Counted from the stretch's first letter, positions 34,121 to 43,271 are shown. The stretch is DNA of 64,000 bases from an uncultured Lachnospiraceae bacterium (GCA_900551115.1 URUY01000005.1:95502-159501), one strand, 5' to 3'. Notes: a model not told the origin generated them from the sequence alone. Program-made: numbers and translations.

Positions 34121-35254
34121 TTACAGTCTTCTGATTTCCGTATAAGCCAATAAAAACGGTCCTACGCCCTTGGCATCGTCCTTTACAACCGGCTCTGACA
34201 TATAGTACTCAAAGGTACCGTCCCTTCTTGTATTATCTTCCGGTCCTAAGCCTGCTACCAGACAGATACCGTCAAGATGCAGCTCTCCGTCCTCCGTCTT
34301 CATATAACGGTTCCTGATACCGTCAAATGCCTTGATACCAAACTCTCTGTAGCTTTCCGGTAAAAATCCAAGTCTTACGCCGCGCAGAATGGAAAACGCC
34401 AAAATCGCGCTGCCGCTGGTCTCAAGGTAATTCGGCTCCTTGCCTGCAAGTGCAGGAAGCTGATACCACATACCGCTCTCGTCCTGATACTTAAGAAGAG
34501 CGTCAATCAAATCCTTAAACACCGTCTTTAAGTTTTCATATTCTGCCTCAAAGCCTGCAGGCTCTGTTTTGCTCAGGGTATCCAACAGCGCCATGGAATA
34601 CCAGCCGATAGCACGCAGCCAGAAGTTTTTAGAAAGCCCGGTTTCCTTGTCGCACCAGAAAATAGATTTTGAGGAGTCATAGCCGTGATAATACAATCCG
34701 GTCTTTTCATCCCGCATATATTTTACAACATTTGCAAACTGATTGAAAATATCTGCATAATTCTTTTTATCATTGAATCTGGTTTCATACTCCATATAGA
34801 AGGGCTGTCCCATATAAAGACCGTCCAGCCATACCTGCTGGGGATAAATCTTTTTATGCCAGAAATTGCCTTCTTCCGTTCTGGGCTGGCCTTTAATCTG
34901 ACTGTAAATCAAATCAATGGCCTTTCTGTATTTCTCCTTACCTGTAATATCATAAAGCTGGAACAGCGTCTTTCCCGCATTTACATTGTCAATATTATAT
35001 TCTTCCACTGAGTAACCTGCAATCGTGCCGTCCTCCTGTACCCTGTGGTCAATAAATGCATCCGCAAAGTCCAGATACTTCTTATCTCCGGTAGTGTTGT
35101 ATGTTTCTAACAATGCCAGAATCATACAGCCGTCTATATAATTCCATCCGGCCTTCAACCCTTTCTTTGCCTTTTCGATATTCCATACGGGAACATCCAA
35201 TGTACTTTTTTCAATTAATTCATCAATATACTGCTCAATTACCGGTATCTGCAT
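34121..35254 (-). CDS. glycoside hydrolase family 105/88 (unsaturated rhamnogalacturonyl hydrolase-like)
   Basis: The 377-residue protein has the six-hairpin alpha/alpha barrel pattern of GH105 (YteR/YesR type): WLDGLYMGQPFYMEY with the catalytic Asp, LLETYNTTGDKKYLDFADAF, WLRAIGWYSMALLDTL and GSAILAFSILRGVR. It removes unsaturated galacturonic residues from rhamnogalacturonan fragments left by pectate lyases. No signal peptide is seen, so it acts inside. The start at 35254 is chosen because GGAGGG lies 5 bases upstream. Confidence 0.93.
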   Translation of the reverse strand: MQIPVIEQYIDELIEKSTLDVPVWNIEKAKKGLKAGWNYIDGCMILALLETYNTTGDKKYLDFADAFIDHRVQEDGTIAGYSVEEYNIDNVNAGKTLFQLYDITGKEKYRKAIDLIYSQIKGQPRTEEGNFWHKKIYPQQVWLDGLYMGQPFYMEYETRFNDKKNYADIFNQFANVVKYMRDEKTGLYYHGYDSSKSIFWCDKETGLSKNFWLRAIGWYSMALLDTLSKTEPAGFEAEYENLKTVFKDLIDALLKYQDESGMWYQLPALAGKEPNYLETSGSAILAFSILRGVRLGFLPESYREFGIKAFDGIRNRYMKTEDGELHLDGICLVAGLGPEDNTRRDGTFEYYMSEPVVKDDAKGVGPFLLAYTEIRRL

Positions 35255-35301
35255 TTTAACCCTCCGCAATTTTGTAATGTAAGTACTTTCATACTATATA
35301 C

Positions 35302-35331
35302 AATATAACAAAAATACAGGGGAAACGTCAA
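35302..35331 (-). promoter_or_regulatory. promoter of the GH105 gene
   Basis: On the minus strand TTGACG (35331-35326) and TATATT (35307-35302) are spaced 18 bases apart, about 48 bases upstream of the start codon. Confidence 0.5.
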
Positions 35332-35416
35332 TGCATTTCCCCAATATTTTACATCATTACCTTTTTTTGAACGCTCCCTTATTTGAACAGTCCCGTATCT
35401 TTCCGGTACGGTGATT

Positions 35417-36985
35417 TTATGCCGTCTCCATTTTCTCAAAGCTAAATGCTGCAAGCGTCATAAAGACAGCTACGCAAGCCAAAAGAATCAGGCTCATAAA
35501 CAGGTAAGCTGCTTCCAAAGACGCCGTCAGGACGCCGATAACCGCTCCCGTAAACGCAAGCCCCATGGGAATCATCTGCAAAAACATATGGAAAAACTGC
35601 TTGCCCACCTTGCCCAGCGTACTTCCTACAAGTGCCTCCATCATTACAAGCGAATACAGCTTATTTGCCTGAAGCATCATATAGAACAGTACGCACAGCA
35701 CCGTCTGCATAACCGGTATATCCAGCATAAACGCACAGGGAACAGCAAACAACAGTCCGTACACCAGATTTTTTACATGCTCCATCAGAGTAGCATACCA
35801 CAGCTTCCTTATAGCACTGTCAGGCAGTAAAAAGGTATAGGGGCTCTTAATTTCCTTACCCCATTTGCCGTTTATCGCTGTCGTACAGATTACCAGATAT
35901 GCCATAACTGCCGGCATAACGAACATTTTATAGGCTTCGTTATCTGCACCTTTGGCCACGTTATAAGCTATGACATTACCGATAATGACAAAGAAAAGAT
36001 TGGTCTTATCCAGGAAAAAGGTCTTCGTCTTTTTATACTCCAGTATCTGCTTGTAAAAAATAGCCTTTGCGCCGCCGCCCTTATAGACAACCTTTGCCTT
36101 TCCGAATTTTTCTTTTTTTCCAAACTGTGCAGAAATGCCCTCCTGCTGCTTTGCTTTCAATTCCGCATAGTCATCGGCAAATTTTTCCGCATCCTCATAA
36201 TACGTTCCGGTACAGGGCATCTTATATGCCAAAATGAAAAATATCACCACACTGAGCAGATACAGCAGGCTGCAAATCAGGTTAAACGCCGTAGGCCCCA
36301 TAAAAATAAGGTGCATCAGGGCAATATACCAGCCCACTACCGGCACTGCCTGTACTGCTTTACTGTGCATAAAGCGCATAATGCTCTCCACATTCAGTCC
36401 GTACGAAAAATACATAAAAATGCCGATTACAACAAAGCAGCCAATCAGCGCATATGCCAGCGCCACAATATATTTTTTCTGTTTTTCTCCTATTTTTTCG
36501 GAGCCATAGCACAGTACCATCATGGAGGATTCCAAAATATTTTCTAAAATGATATCAGCCACAAAAAACAGAAGCATCTGCAATGGTGATAAATGAAACA
36601 TAAAAAAACCGGCTGCCAGTATGAGTACTCCCATAATCAAAGACATGCCCAGGGTCTTTGCATGGGTAAAAAGCAGAATCATCTTGGGACTTAAGGGTGT
36701 CGGAAACAGAAAATGCACGTCTGATTTTTTAAACAGCAGCCCTTTTCTTATTGCGAATGCTATCAGATTTGAAGGCAGCATCCAAAAGCAGAATACCGTT
36801 ACCAGAACCACCATGCCCTCCGCCGTATTCAGATGAAACTGGGAAAGCATCTCATTTAACCCAATCGGTATCATTATACCGTACAAAACAAGCAAAAACA
36901 GGTACAAATAAGTAACCGGCTTACGAAAGGCCTTTTTCAGCCTGTTTACAAATGTCCTTTTCCATAAAAAGAGTAACGCCTCCAT
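35417..36985 (-). CDS. ABC exporter permease-like membrane protein
   Basis: The 522-residue protein has about ten hydrophobic segments, no ATPase motif and no signal peptide, and resembles the putative ABC-exporter family of Firmicutes. It is a partner of the ATPase gene just upstream (8 bases between the stop and the ATG). Its N-terminus is FLWKRTFVNRLKKAFRKPVTYLYLF and two soluble loops are basic. The exported substrate is unknown. GGTGG next to the start is a weak site, so translation may rely on coupling to the ATPase. Confidence 0.85.
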   Translation of the reverse strand: MEALLFLWKRTFVNRLKKAFRKPVTYLYLFLLVLYGIMIPIGLNEMLSQFHLNTAEGMVVLVTVFCFWMLPSNLIAFAIRKGLLFKKSDVHFLFPTPLSPKMILLFTHAKTLGMSLIMGVLILAAGFFMFHLSPLQMLLFFVADIILENILESSMMVLCYGSEKIGEKQKKYIVALAYALIGCFVVIGIFMYFSYGLNVESIMRFMHSKAVQAVPVVGWYIALMHLIFMGPTAFNLICSLLYLLSVVIFFILAYKMPCTGTYYEDAEKFADDYAELKAKQQEGISAQFGKKEKFGKAKVVYKGGGAKAIFYKQILEYKKTKTFFLDKTNLFFVIIGNVIAYNVAKGADNEAYKMFVMPAVMAYLVICTTAINGKWGKEIKSPYTFLLPDSAIRKLWYATLMEHVKNLVYGLLFAVPCAFMLDIPVMQTVLCVLFYMMLQANKLYSLVMMEALVGSTLGKVGKQFFHMFLQMIPMGLAFTGAVIGVLTASLEAAYLFMSLILLACVAVFMTLAAFSFEKMETA

Positions 36986-36993
36986 TTTGCCAC

Positions 36994-37755
36994 CTACTTT
37001 CCTTCTGCCGAATCCGCATCCGAAGCTTCTGTGCCTGCAGGGTTTATGCCTGCCGTTTCCTGCCCCGAAGGAGACGTCAGCTTAAAGAACAGCTCTTCCA
37101 GATTTTCTGCCCCTACCTGTTCCTTACTGTAAGCACCGATAATCCGTCCCTTTTCCATTACATAGGTAACGTCCCACAGCTCCTTTACCATTTCCAGCAT
37201 ATGCGTACTGATGAGTACGGTTGTTCCCTGCGCCCTAAGCTCTAATATCACATTCTTAAGCTCTTTAATGGCTGCCGGATCCAAACCTACCATAGGCTCA
37301 TCCAACAAAATGACCTGAGGATGCACAATCAGCGCACAGCAGATGCTTACCTTCTGCATCATGCCCTTAGACAGTTCATTTCCAAGCTTATCCTGTTTAT
37401 CCAAAAGCTCAAAACGTGCAAGCAGCGTCTGCAGCTCCTCTTCGGAAGCTTCCGTACGATATGCCTTTAAAATAAATTCCAGATGCTCCCTTACCGTAAG
37501 CGCCTCATACATGGCAGGAATCTCCGGTACATAGGCAAATACGCTCTTTGCCTCCTCTGTCTTAGCCGGTATACCTTTGATTCTGACCTGTCCGCTGTAT
37601 CTGACCAGTCCTGCTATACTCTTTATTATCGTGGATTTACCGGCACCGTTAGGTCCCAGCAATATCCCAATCTGTCCGTCCGGCACCATAAAGCTCACAT
37701 TGTCCACTGCCAGCGTCTTTCCGTATTTTTTTGTTAATTCAATAATTTCCAGCAT
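36994..37755 (-). CDS. ABC transporter ATP-binding protein
   Basis: The 253-residue protein has Walker A GPNGAGKST (residues ~34-42), the ABC signature LSKGMMQKV, and Walker B VILLDEPMVGLDP followed by an H-loop (ISTH). The C-terminal ~30 residues are Ala/Glu/Ser-rich and not part of the ATPase fold. It supplies energy to the permease gene downstream. Confidence 0.94.
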   Translation of the reverse strand: MLEIIELTKKYGKTLAVDNVSFMVPDGQIGILLGPNGAGKSTIIKSIAGLVRYSGQVRIKGIPAKTEEAKSVFAYVPEIPAMYEALTVREHLEFILKAYRTEASEEELQTLLARFELLDKQDKLGNELSKGMMQKVSICCALIVHPQVILLDEPMVGLDPAAIKELKNVILELRAQGTTVLISTHMLEMVKELWDVTYVMEKGRIIGAYSKEQVGAENLEELFFKLTSPSGQETAGINPAGTEASDADSAEGK

Positions 37756-37860
37756 TTTTCTCCCTCACTTTATCTCAGTATCAGTTTACACTTGTATCAT
37801 ACCGGCGTATCACTTCCTTTGTATTTTAGCTTTATACTGACAAAAAATCAATAGTATTTT

Positions 37861-37889
37861 TTGCTTTTTCCACTGCATGATGATATAAT
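37861..37889 (+). promoter_or_regulatory. promoter of the glycosyltransferase-plsY operon
   Basis: TTGCTT at 37861-37866, 17-base spacer, TATAAT at 37884-37889, 31 bases before the start codon. Confidence 0.6.
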
Positions 37890-37920
37890 AAGAAACAAAA
37901 AACTACTAAGGAATCTTCCT

Positions 37921-39045
37921 ATGAAAATATTGATTTTATCTTGTGCTACAGGCGGCGGACACAATGCCGCAGGCGCCGCCATACAGGAATATCTGAAAAA
38001 AAACGGTCACGATGCCTGTATGATGGACTTGTTTTCCTTATCAAGCGCCCGTACTGCCAATACAGTCGGACAATGCTACGTGAAAATGGCCAGGGGCCTT
38101 CCCCATGTTTTTGGCTTTCTGTACCGGATAGGCGGTTATATCAGTTCTGCCCGCAGAAAATCTCCCGTCTATTTTGCAAACGGCCTTATGGCAAAGAAGC
38201 TTAAAGCATATCTTGCAGAAAACCATTACGATGCCATTGTCATGCCGCACTTATTTCCTGCCGAAACGATTACCTATATGAAACGGCACCATATGGAGGT
38301 ACCGCTTTCCGTAGTCATTACGACAGATTATACCTGTATTCCCTTTTGGGAGGAAACCGAGTGTGACTACTATATCCTTCCCCATGCCGATCTGACCGAT
38401 GAATATGTCAAAAGAGGGCTTCCGGAAGAAAAACTGCTGCCCCTCGGCATTCCTGTAAAAGGAGCCTTTTTCACAAAACCGGACAAAGCTGCAGCCAAAA
38501 GAAGACTGCACCTTCCCGAAGACAAACCCATGTATCTGATTATGAGCGGCAGCATGGGTTTCGGCAAGATTCATCTGTTTGCCTACGAGCTTTACCGTAA
38601 TCTGAAAAACGGAGAACAGGTCGTTATCATCTGCGGCAACAACAAAAAGCTGAAGCGCACCTTAAAAAAGCAGTTTTTCCGTTCCTGCGGCATGCATATT
38701 ATCGGTTATACCAGCCATGTGGCAGATTTTATGGCTGCCTGTGACGTCATTTATACAAAGCCGGGCGGACTGACCTCTACCGAGGCTCTTAACATGAATA
38801 TCCCCATTGTGCATACGGCACCGATTCCCGGCTGTGAAAATAAGAACCGTGATTTCTTTGTTTCCCGCGGAATGTCTATTGCGGCAGCACACGTTCGTAC
38901 CCAGATTACACAGGGAAGGCTTCTTGTAGAAAATACCGCTGTCAGAGACGGCATGCTGGCAGCACAGAGGCTCCATGCACTGCCCCGCGCCGCAGAAGGA
39001 ATCTGTAAATTATTAGAAGAAAAAACAGCCGAAGAACGGCTGTAA
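37921..39045 (+). CDS. MGDG-synthase-like processive glycosyltransferase
   Basis: The 374-residue protein has the MGDG synthase/UgtP-type N-terminal loop ATGGGHNAAGAAIQEYL and the donor-binding IYTKPGGLTSTEALNMNIPIV with Glu. These GT28 enzymes transfer glucose or galactose from UDP-sugars to diacylglycerol, making glycolipid anchors and membrane lipids. The start ATG at 37921 has AAGGAA 7 bases upstream. It is in an operon with plsY, which supports a role in membrane lipids. Confidence 0.9.
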   Translation: MKILILSCATGGGHNAAGAAIQEYLKKNGHDACMMDLFSLSSARTANTVGQCYVKMARGLPHVFGFLYRIGGYISSARRKSPVYFANGLMAKKLKAYLAENHYDAIVMPHLFPAETITYMKRHHMEVPLSVVITTDYTCIPFWEETECDYYILPHADLTDEYVKRGLPEEKLLPLGIPVKGAFFTKPDKAAAKRRLHLPEDKPMYLIMSGSMGFGKIHLFAYELYRNLKNGEQVVIICGNNKKLKRTLKKQFFRSCGMHIIGYTSHVADFMAACDVIYTKPGGLTSTEALNMNIPIVHTAPIPGCENKNRDFFVSRGMSIAAAHVRTQITQGRLLVENTAVRDGMLAAQRLHALPRAAEGICKLLEEKTAEERL

Positions 39046-39061
39046 CAGACAGGGGGAATAT

Positions 39062-39688
39062 ATGATAAACTATCTCTTCTATATAATAATCGGATATTTG
39101 TCCGGAAGCATTATGTACGCTTATCTGCTTCCCCGCTTTATAAAGCACATCGATGTACGCATGCTTTCAGAGGACGGTAATCCGGGGACTGCCAACGCCT
39201 TTAAGCATGCCGGTATCCCTGCAGGTATTTTGGTCATCCTCTGCGAACTTCTAAAGGGGGCCTTACCCGTATGGTTTGCGGCCCGCAGCGTAGATATTTC
39301 CAGCCTGCTTTTTTCACTGGTTTTGGCTGCGCCGGTTTTAGGCCATGCCTTCCCGCTCTTTTGGAAATGCAAAAGGGGTGGAAAAGCCATTGCCGTATCC
39401 TTCGGCGTACTGTTAGGGCTCTATCCCAATCTGACGCCTGTATTGTCACTTGCAGCCCTTTACATCCTTTTTTCACTGGTCATCGTTATAAAACCGCACT
39501 TTTTCCGTTCCGTCATTACCTTTTTTGTTTTTACCATATGCTGTCTGTGCAGCAAAAGCACCCCCTCCTCCGTTACGGCAGGCTGCTTTATCCTGTCTGT
39601 AACCGTTATCTGGAAGCATCTTGTAAGATATCAGGGCGAACGCATAAATCTGCAGTTTCTGCATAAAGGGCTGATAAAAAACCATTAA
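39062..39688 (+). CDS. plsY: acyl-phosphate:glycerol-3-phosphate acyltransferase PlsY
   Basis: The 208-residue protein is hydrophobic (five TM segments) and shows the three PlsY motifs: the SGSIMYAYL helix, DGNPGTANAFKHAG and GHAFPLFWKCKRGGKA. It acylates glycerol-3-phosphate with acyl-phosphate, the first step of phospholipid synthesis. It follows the glycosyltransferase by 16 bases with GGGGG before the start. Confidence 0.93.
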   Translation: MINYLFYIIIGYLSGSIMYAYLLPRFIKHIDVRMLSEDGNPGTANAFKHAGIPAGILVILCELLKGALPVWFAARSVDISSLLFSLVLAAPVLGHAFPLFWKCKRGGKAIAVSFGVLLGLYPNLTPVLSLAALYILFSLVIVIKPHFFRSVITFFVFTICCLCSKSTPSSVTAGCFILSVTVIWKHLVRYQGERINLQFLHKGLIKNH

Positions 39689-39701
39689 GGCTTTATCAGC
39701 C
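39669..39701. terminator. inverted repeat at the convergent ends of plsY and the response regulator gene
   Basis: GGCTGATAAA and TTTATCAGCC form a 10-base-pair stem around a 13-base loop. It covers both stop codons. It is T-poor, so termination strength is uncertain. Confidence 0.5.
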
Positions 39702-40382
39702 TACTTTATATCCCGTTCCCCATACTACCTTTAAGTACTGTGGTTCCTTAGGGTTTCTTTCAATCTTCTCACGAATGTGCCTTATGTGGACTGCGATAGT
39801 ATTGTCCGCTCCGATTGCCTTCATATTCCAAATGGATTCATAAATCTGGTCAATCGAAAACACCTTTCCTCTCTCCTGCACCAAAAGCTTTAAAATCTTG
39901 TATTCAATAGGCGTAAGACGCACTTCTCTGCCGTCTACCGAAACTTTTCTGCATATATCGTCTATTATCAAATCATTTACCCGATAAATATGCTCTATAT
40001 TTTCAGAAACGTTGGATAGCTGCGTATATCTTCTAAGCTGTGATTTTGCTCTTGCCAGCAGCTCAAGCGGATTCCACGGACTGGTTACATAGTCGTCTGC
40101 TCCCGCATTCAGCGCTCCAATCTTTACCATTTCACTGTCAATCTCAGACAATACAATAATAGGAACACTGCTGCTGCTGCGGATTTCACGTATCACTTCA
40201 ATACCGTCTGCACTTTTCAGTTCCACATCCGTAATCAGAAGCTGCACCTGGCGCCTTGCAATAAAACTGCGCATTTCCTCCAGGCTTTCCGCCTCAAATA
40301 CCTGATAGCCTTCTCCTGCAAATAAAGGACGCATCACTTCCACTACTCCGGTATTGTTATTATATACTAATATATTATGCAT
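39696..40382 (-). CDS. OmpR-family response regulator with degenerate receiver domain
   Basis: The protein of 228 residues has a receiver (1-115) and a winged-helix DNA-binding domain (about 130-225; LTPIEYKILKLLVQERGKVFS, WGTGYKVG). In the receiver the acceptor Asp52 (LLITDVEL) is kept. The acidic pair that binds Mg2+ (DD in the usual ILVVDDE) is Asn8-Asn9, and the conserved Lys (usually VTKPF) is Ser101 in VTSPW. Phosphorylation in the classical way is therefore unlikely. No histidine kinase is adjacent. The ATG at 40382 fits GGGAG better than the one at 40388. Confidence 0.9.
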   Translation of the reverse strand: MHNILVYNNNTGVVEVMRPLFAGEGYQVFEAESLEEMRSFIARRQVQLLITDVELKSADGIEVIREIRSSSSVPIIVLSEIDSEMVKIGALNAGADDYVTSPWNPLELLARAKSQLRRYTQLSNVSENIEHIYRVNDLIIDDICRKVSVDGREVRLTPIEYKILKLLVQERGKVFSIDQIYESIWNMKAIGADNTIAVHIRHIREKIERNPKEPQYLKVVWGTGYKVG

Positions 40383-40439
40383 AAGCATTCTCCCTTCTTC
40401 CTTAATACTGACTTAAATATACTCCCTTATATGTTCAAA

Positions 40440-40472
40440 AATGTATCGTGAATGTACCAAGAATGTATCATT
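40440..40472. promoter_or_regulatory. three tandem 11-base repeats upstream of the response regulator
   Basis: AATGTATCGTG, AATGTACCAAG and AATGTATCATT follow one another at exactly 11-base spacing, 58-90 bases upstream of the start codon. OmpR-family regulators commonly bind direct repeats of one per helical turn, so this is a candidate auto-regulatory operator. Binding is inferred. Confidence 0.55.
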
Positions 40473-40513
40473 TGCTTTTCCGCTGACACTGCCTGCTGTC
40501 GGATAAAAAAGCG

Positions 40514-41402
40514 TCAGGGCAGATATACCGTCAAATCCAGCTCCTCAAGCACTGCAAAGGCTTCTTCCTCCATATAACCGATAAAATTCACAATCAGTTC
40601 ATAGTCTCCAACAGAAACCGCTGCATGGATATCTGCCGGTCTGCCTTCCGTATGCACCGAATCAATTACCTTGTAGGTAAAGCCCTGTCCGGTAGTATAG
40701 CTCCGTTCATTACAGACCCCTCCGGGATATACTGTAGAAGATGCATGCCCGTTGGTTTCACCGTAATACATCTGATCCATCATAATAATACCTTTTTCTG
40801 TTTCTATCCTGACAAACAGCATATCTCCGCATACCGTATAGCTTTCTGCTACCGTCTTGCCGCTTCCCACCTCTTTAGGCAATGCCACCGGCTTATCTTC
40901 TGCTTCTTCAAAAGCCTGCAAAGAGGTATATTCTTCCTGCTCTACTTATCTCTTCCTCAATTACAGCTTCTTCCTGTACACTCAATTGCGCCATATCCTC
41001 TACACTTTCGGCTATGGTTTTCTCAGCTTCCTCTGCCACAAGCGCAGCATTGTCAGCTTCACTTTCGGTTATGGTCTGCTCAGTGCCCTCTGCCATAAGC
41101 GCAGTATCGTAAGCAGCCTCTGCTGCACCCGTCCCTCTTTCCGCGGCTGTACGGATATCCGCTGTTTTAAAACCATTCTCATCCACAGTAATAATGCTTC
41201 TTGCATATCCTGCCGCTGCAGCCACACCTGCCGTACACAAAAGGAAGATACAGGCAGCCGATGCCACAGCTGTAAATTGACGGCGGCGTCTGAAGGCTGC
41301 AATTTTCTTACGATGTTCCTCTTTCATAACAGCTTCTGCCGTAATATCAGGTATCCGGATGCTGTCCGCCGCCTTTTTATATGCCTCCTTAAAATTCTTC
41401 AA
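40514..41402 (-). pseudogene. anti-sigma-like (DUF4179-type) gene with a one-base frameshift
   Basis: Two frames join into one protein. The upstream frame (41402-40908, 164 residues) has a soluble N-terminus, a TM helix (FTAVASAACIFLLCTAGVAAAAGY) and two copies of an Ala/Glu-rich 19-residue repeat, and stops at TGA. The downstream frame (40921-40514) continues as EQEEYTSLQAFEEAEDKPV. Removing one A in the AGTAGAG stretch near 40945 restores a continuous ~295-residue protein. The start is TTG at 41402, with AAGGAGGG at 8 bases. It overlaps the sigma gene end. Homologous DUF4179-type proteins are anti-sigma/sensor partners. This copy is either broken or a sequencing error. Confidence 0.8.
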
Positions 41403-41934
41403 ACTGATAACCCTCCTTCAGTCTCTTTTTCAGAATATTTCTTCCTCTTGTAAGCTGTGAAGTCACTGTGGATTCCTGTCTGCCGCAAATATCCGCTATT
41501 TCCTTTACGGAAAGCTCTTCATAATAAAACAGATGTATGACTTCCCTGTATTTGTCCGGCAGCTCCCATACCGCTTTCATCAGTTCTGCATTTTCTTCTC
41601 TGCGTATATAATCATTTTCCGGTCTGCCGTCTTCCGCCGTATCATCTGAAAACATATTTTCCGGCATAGGCGTATTGTGTCTGTACCAGGCTGAGCGCCA
41701 CAGCTTTCTGCATGCATTAAGGGTAACTTTAATTAACCAGGCCCGTTCATGGTCCTCGCTCTCAAAAAGCTTATCCGTCTTGATGTACTGACAGAAGACC
41801 TCCTGTACAACATCCTCCGCGTCCTCTGCGTTCTTTAACTGTAAAAACGCAATTTTATATAAGGTGGCTAAATAGGATTCAATCTTCTGTCCGAGCATTT
41901 TTTTTCTGCATTTCCTGCCCGTTCTGTAAGTCAC
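41389..41934 (-). CDS. ECF RNA polymerase sigma factor
   Basis: The 181-residue protein has region 2 (LQLKNAEDAEDVVQEVFCQYIK, then HERAWLIKVTLNACRKLWR) and region 4 (WELPDKYREVIHLFYYEELSVKEIADICG, then STVTSQLTRGRNILK). The called start is GTG at 41934 with AGGGGAA about 10 bases upstream. An ATG 4 bases further upstream opens another frame that meets this frame only through a run of eight A residues at 41898-41905. The gene overlaps its partner anti-sigma-like gene by 14 bases. Confidence 0.85.
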   Translation of the reverse strand: MTYRTGRKCRKKMLGQKIESYLATLYKIAFLQLKNAEDAEDVVQEVFCQYIKTDKLFESEDHERAWLIKVTLNACRKLWRSAWYRHNTPMPENMFSDDTAEDGRPENDYIRREENAELMKAVWELPDKYREVIHLFYYEELSVKEIADICGRQESTVTSQLTRGRNILKKRLKEGYQFEEF

Positions 41935-41987
41935 TCATTTGGTTCCCCTTATTTTTCCTGCCACATTATTAATATCCCTTTCCCCAT

Positions 41988-42028
41988 AAAAATACTGCAA
42001 AAAATATAAAAATTTTTGCAGTATTTTT
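41988..42028 (-). terminator. terminator of the truA-vanZ transcript
   Basis: A perfect 16-base-pair stem (AAAAATACTGCAAAAA and its complement) with a 9-base loop; T run on the minus strand. It lies past the vanZ stop at 42034 and separates it from the sigma gene. Confidence 0.9.
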
Positions 42029-42033
42029 ATACT

Positions 42034-42513
42034 CTATTTAGTTAGACGCTTTTTATCCATAAAAAGTTTGATAATTTTAAAAAAAAGATATCCGACTAAG
42101 GCACCCAGGCAGTTAAGCAGAATATCATCCACATCAAATATGCCAAAGGCTGTCAAAAGCTGAAACAATTCGATACCAAGCACAAAAAACAGTGCAAACA
42201 GCATGCATACCAAAACATTTTCAGCACCCTTAAACACTCTGGGAATCATATAGCCTAAGGGGATAAACGCAATTATATTTCCAATCAGATTGCCAAAGCT
42301 GTTAATCCCTCTGTTATCCCAGTGCCGTATATACATTTTAATTGTCTTAAAAAATTGAAAATTGGCCTCAGGCAGGCCTTCCCAAAATATATCACTCTGC
42401 CACGATGATACTACGTCCTGCATCATCTTCAGCGGATATTTAAACACAATCACTCTTATCAGTATCAGCAGATACAGAAAAAAGAGAATGCGCATATGCT
42501 TTTTCTTAATCAT
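42034..42513 (-). CDS. VanZ family membrane protein
   Basis: The 159-residue protein has four hydrophobic segments and the VanZ pattern: RHWDNRGINSFGNLIGNIIAFIPLGYMIP and FDVDDILLNCLGALVGYLFF. VanZ in enterococci modestly raises teicoplanin resistance; most members are of unknown role. The ATG at 42513 is used because AGGA precedes it at suitable spacing; a start 9 bases upstream is possible. Confidence 0.85.
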   Translation of the reverse strand: MIKKKHMRILFFLYLLILIRVIVFKYPLKMMQDVVSSWQSDIFWEGLPEANFQFFKTIKMYIRHWDNRGINSFGNLIGNIIAFIPLGYMIPRVFKGAENVLVCMLFALFFVLGIELFQLLTAFGIFDVDDILLNCLGALVGYLFFKIIKLFMDKKRLTK

Positions 42514-42533
42514 TTTTACCATTCCTACAGTTT

Positions 42534-43271
42534 TTAGTACCTTACTTCCATAAGGGTCAGCCCTAACGCCGGTGCCAGCGGTCCGGCCAGTTCTCTCTTT
42601 TCTGAAGCCAGAATCTCATTGACCGTCTCTGCCCTCATCCGTCCTGTTCCTACCTCTAATAACGTTCCTGTCAAAATGCGCACCATATGGAATAAAAAGC
42701 CGTTGCCGCTAAAGAAAAAGCGGAGTAAATCTCCTTCTTTTTCTATTCGGATTTCCTCTATTGTACGCACCGTTTTCTTTTTTCCTTTTTTCGCCGAAGT
42801 AAACGCGGCAAAATCATGGGTTCCCACAAGCAGCTCTGCGGCTTTTTCCATAGCCGCAACATCCAGCCTGTCCGGATATACATAAGCATACCTTCTGTCA
42901 AATACATGGGGCAGGCTGCTGTTTATTACCTGATAGCAATAGGTCTTCCCTTTCGCATTTAACCTGCTGTGAAATCTCTCCGGCACTTCCTCCACCGATA
43001 TCACGCCGATATCCTCCGGCAAATACCGGTTCATATAGTCAAGTATTTCCTGGGGGGACATGCCGGTCTGCATATGGACGTTTGCCACCTGGCCTTTTGC
43101 GTGTACTCCCGCATCCGTTCTGCCGCTGCCCTGAACCTCTGCCTTTTCGCCGCACAGCTTATAAAGAAGCGTCTCCAGCTTTCCCTGAATGGTATTGCCG
43201 GTGGATTCCTGCCTCTGCCAGCCCTGATATCTGGTACCTTCATACTGCAATACCATTTTAAAATTTCGCAT
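42534..43271 (-). CDS. truA: tRNA pseudouridine(38-40) synthase
   Basis: The 245-residue protein has the TruA motif GSGRTDAGVHA with the catalytic Asp53, plus YEGTRYQGWQRQ and FHMVRILTGTLLEVG near the end. It makes pseudouridine in the anticodon stem-loop of tRNAs at positions 38-40. The start at 43271 is backed by GGGAG and makes a 14-base overlap with the end of the upstream gene. A longer in-frame start lies entirely within the upstream gene. Confidence 0.95.
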   Translation of the reverse strand: MRNFKMVLQYEGTRYQGWQRQESTGNTIQGKLETLLYKLCGEKAEVQGSGRTDAGVHAKGQVANVHMQTGMSPQEILDYMNRYLPEDIGVISVEEVPERFHSRLNAKGKTYCYQVINSSLPHVFDRRYAYVYPDRLDVAAMEKAAELLVGTHDFAAFTSAKKGKKKTVRTIEEIRIEKEGDLLRFFFSGNGFLFHMVRILTGTLLEVGTGRMRAETVNEILASEKRELAGPLAPALGLTLMEVRY

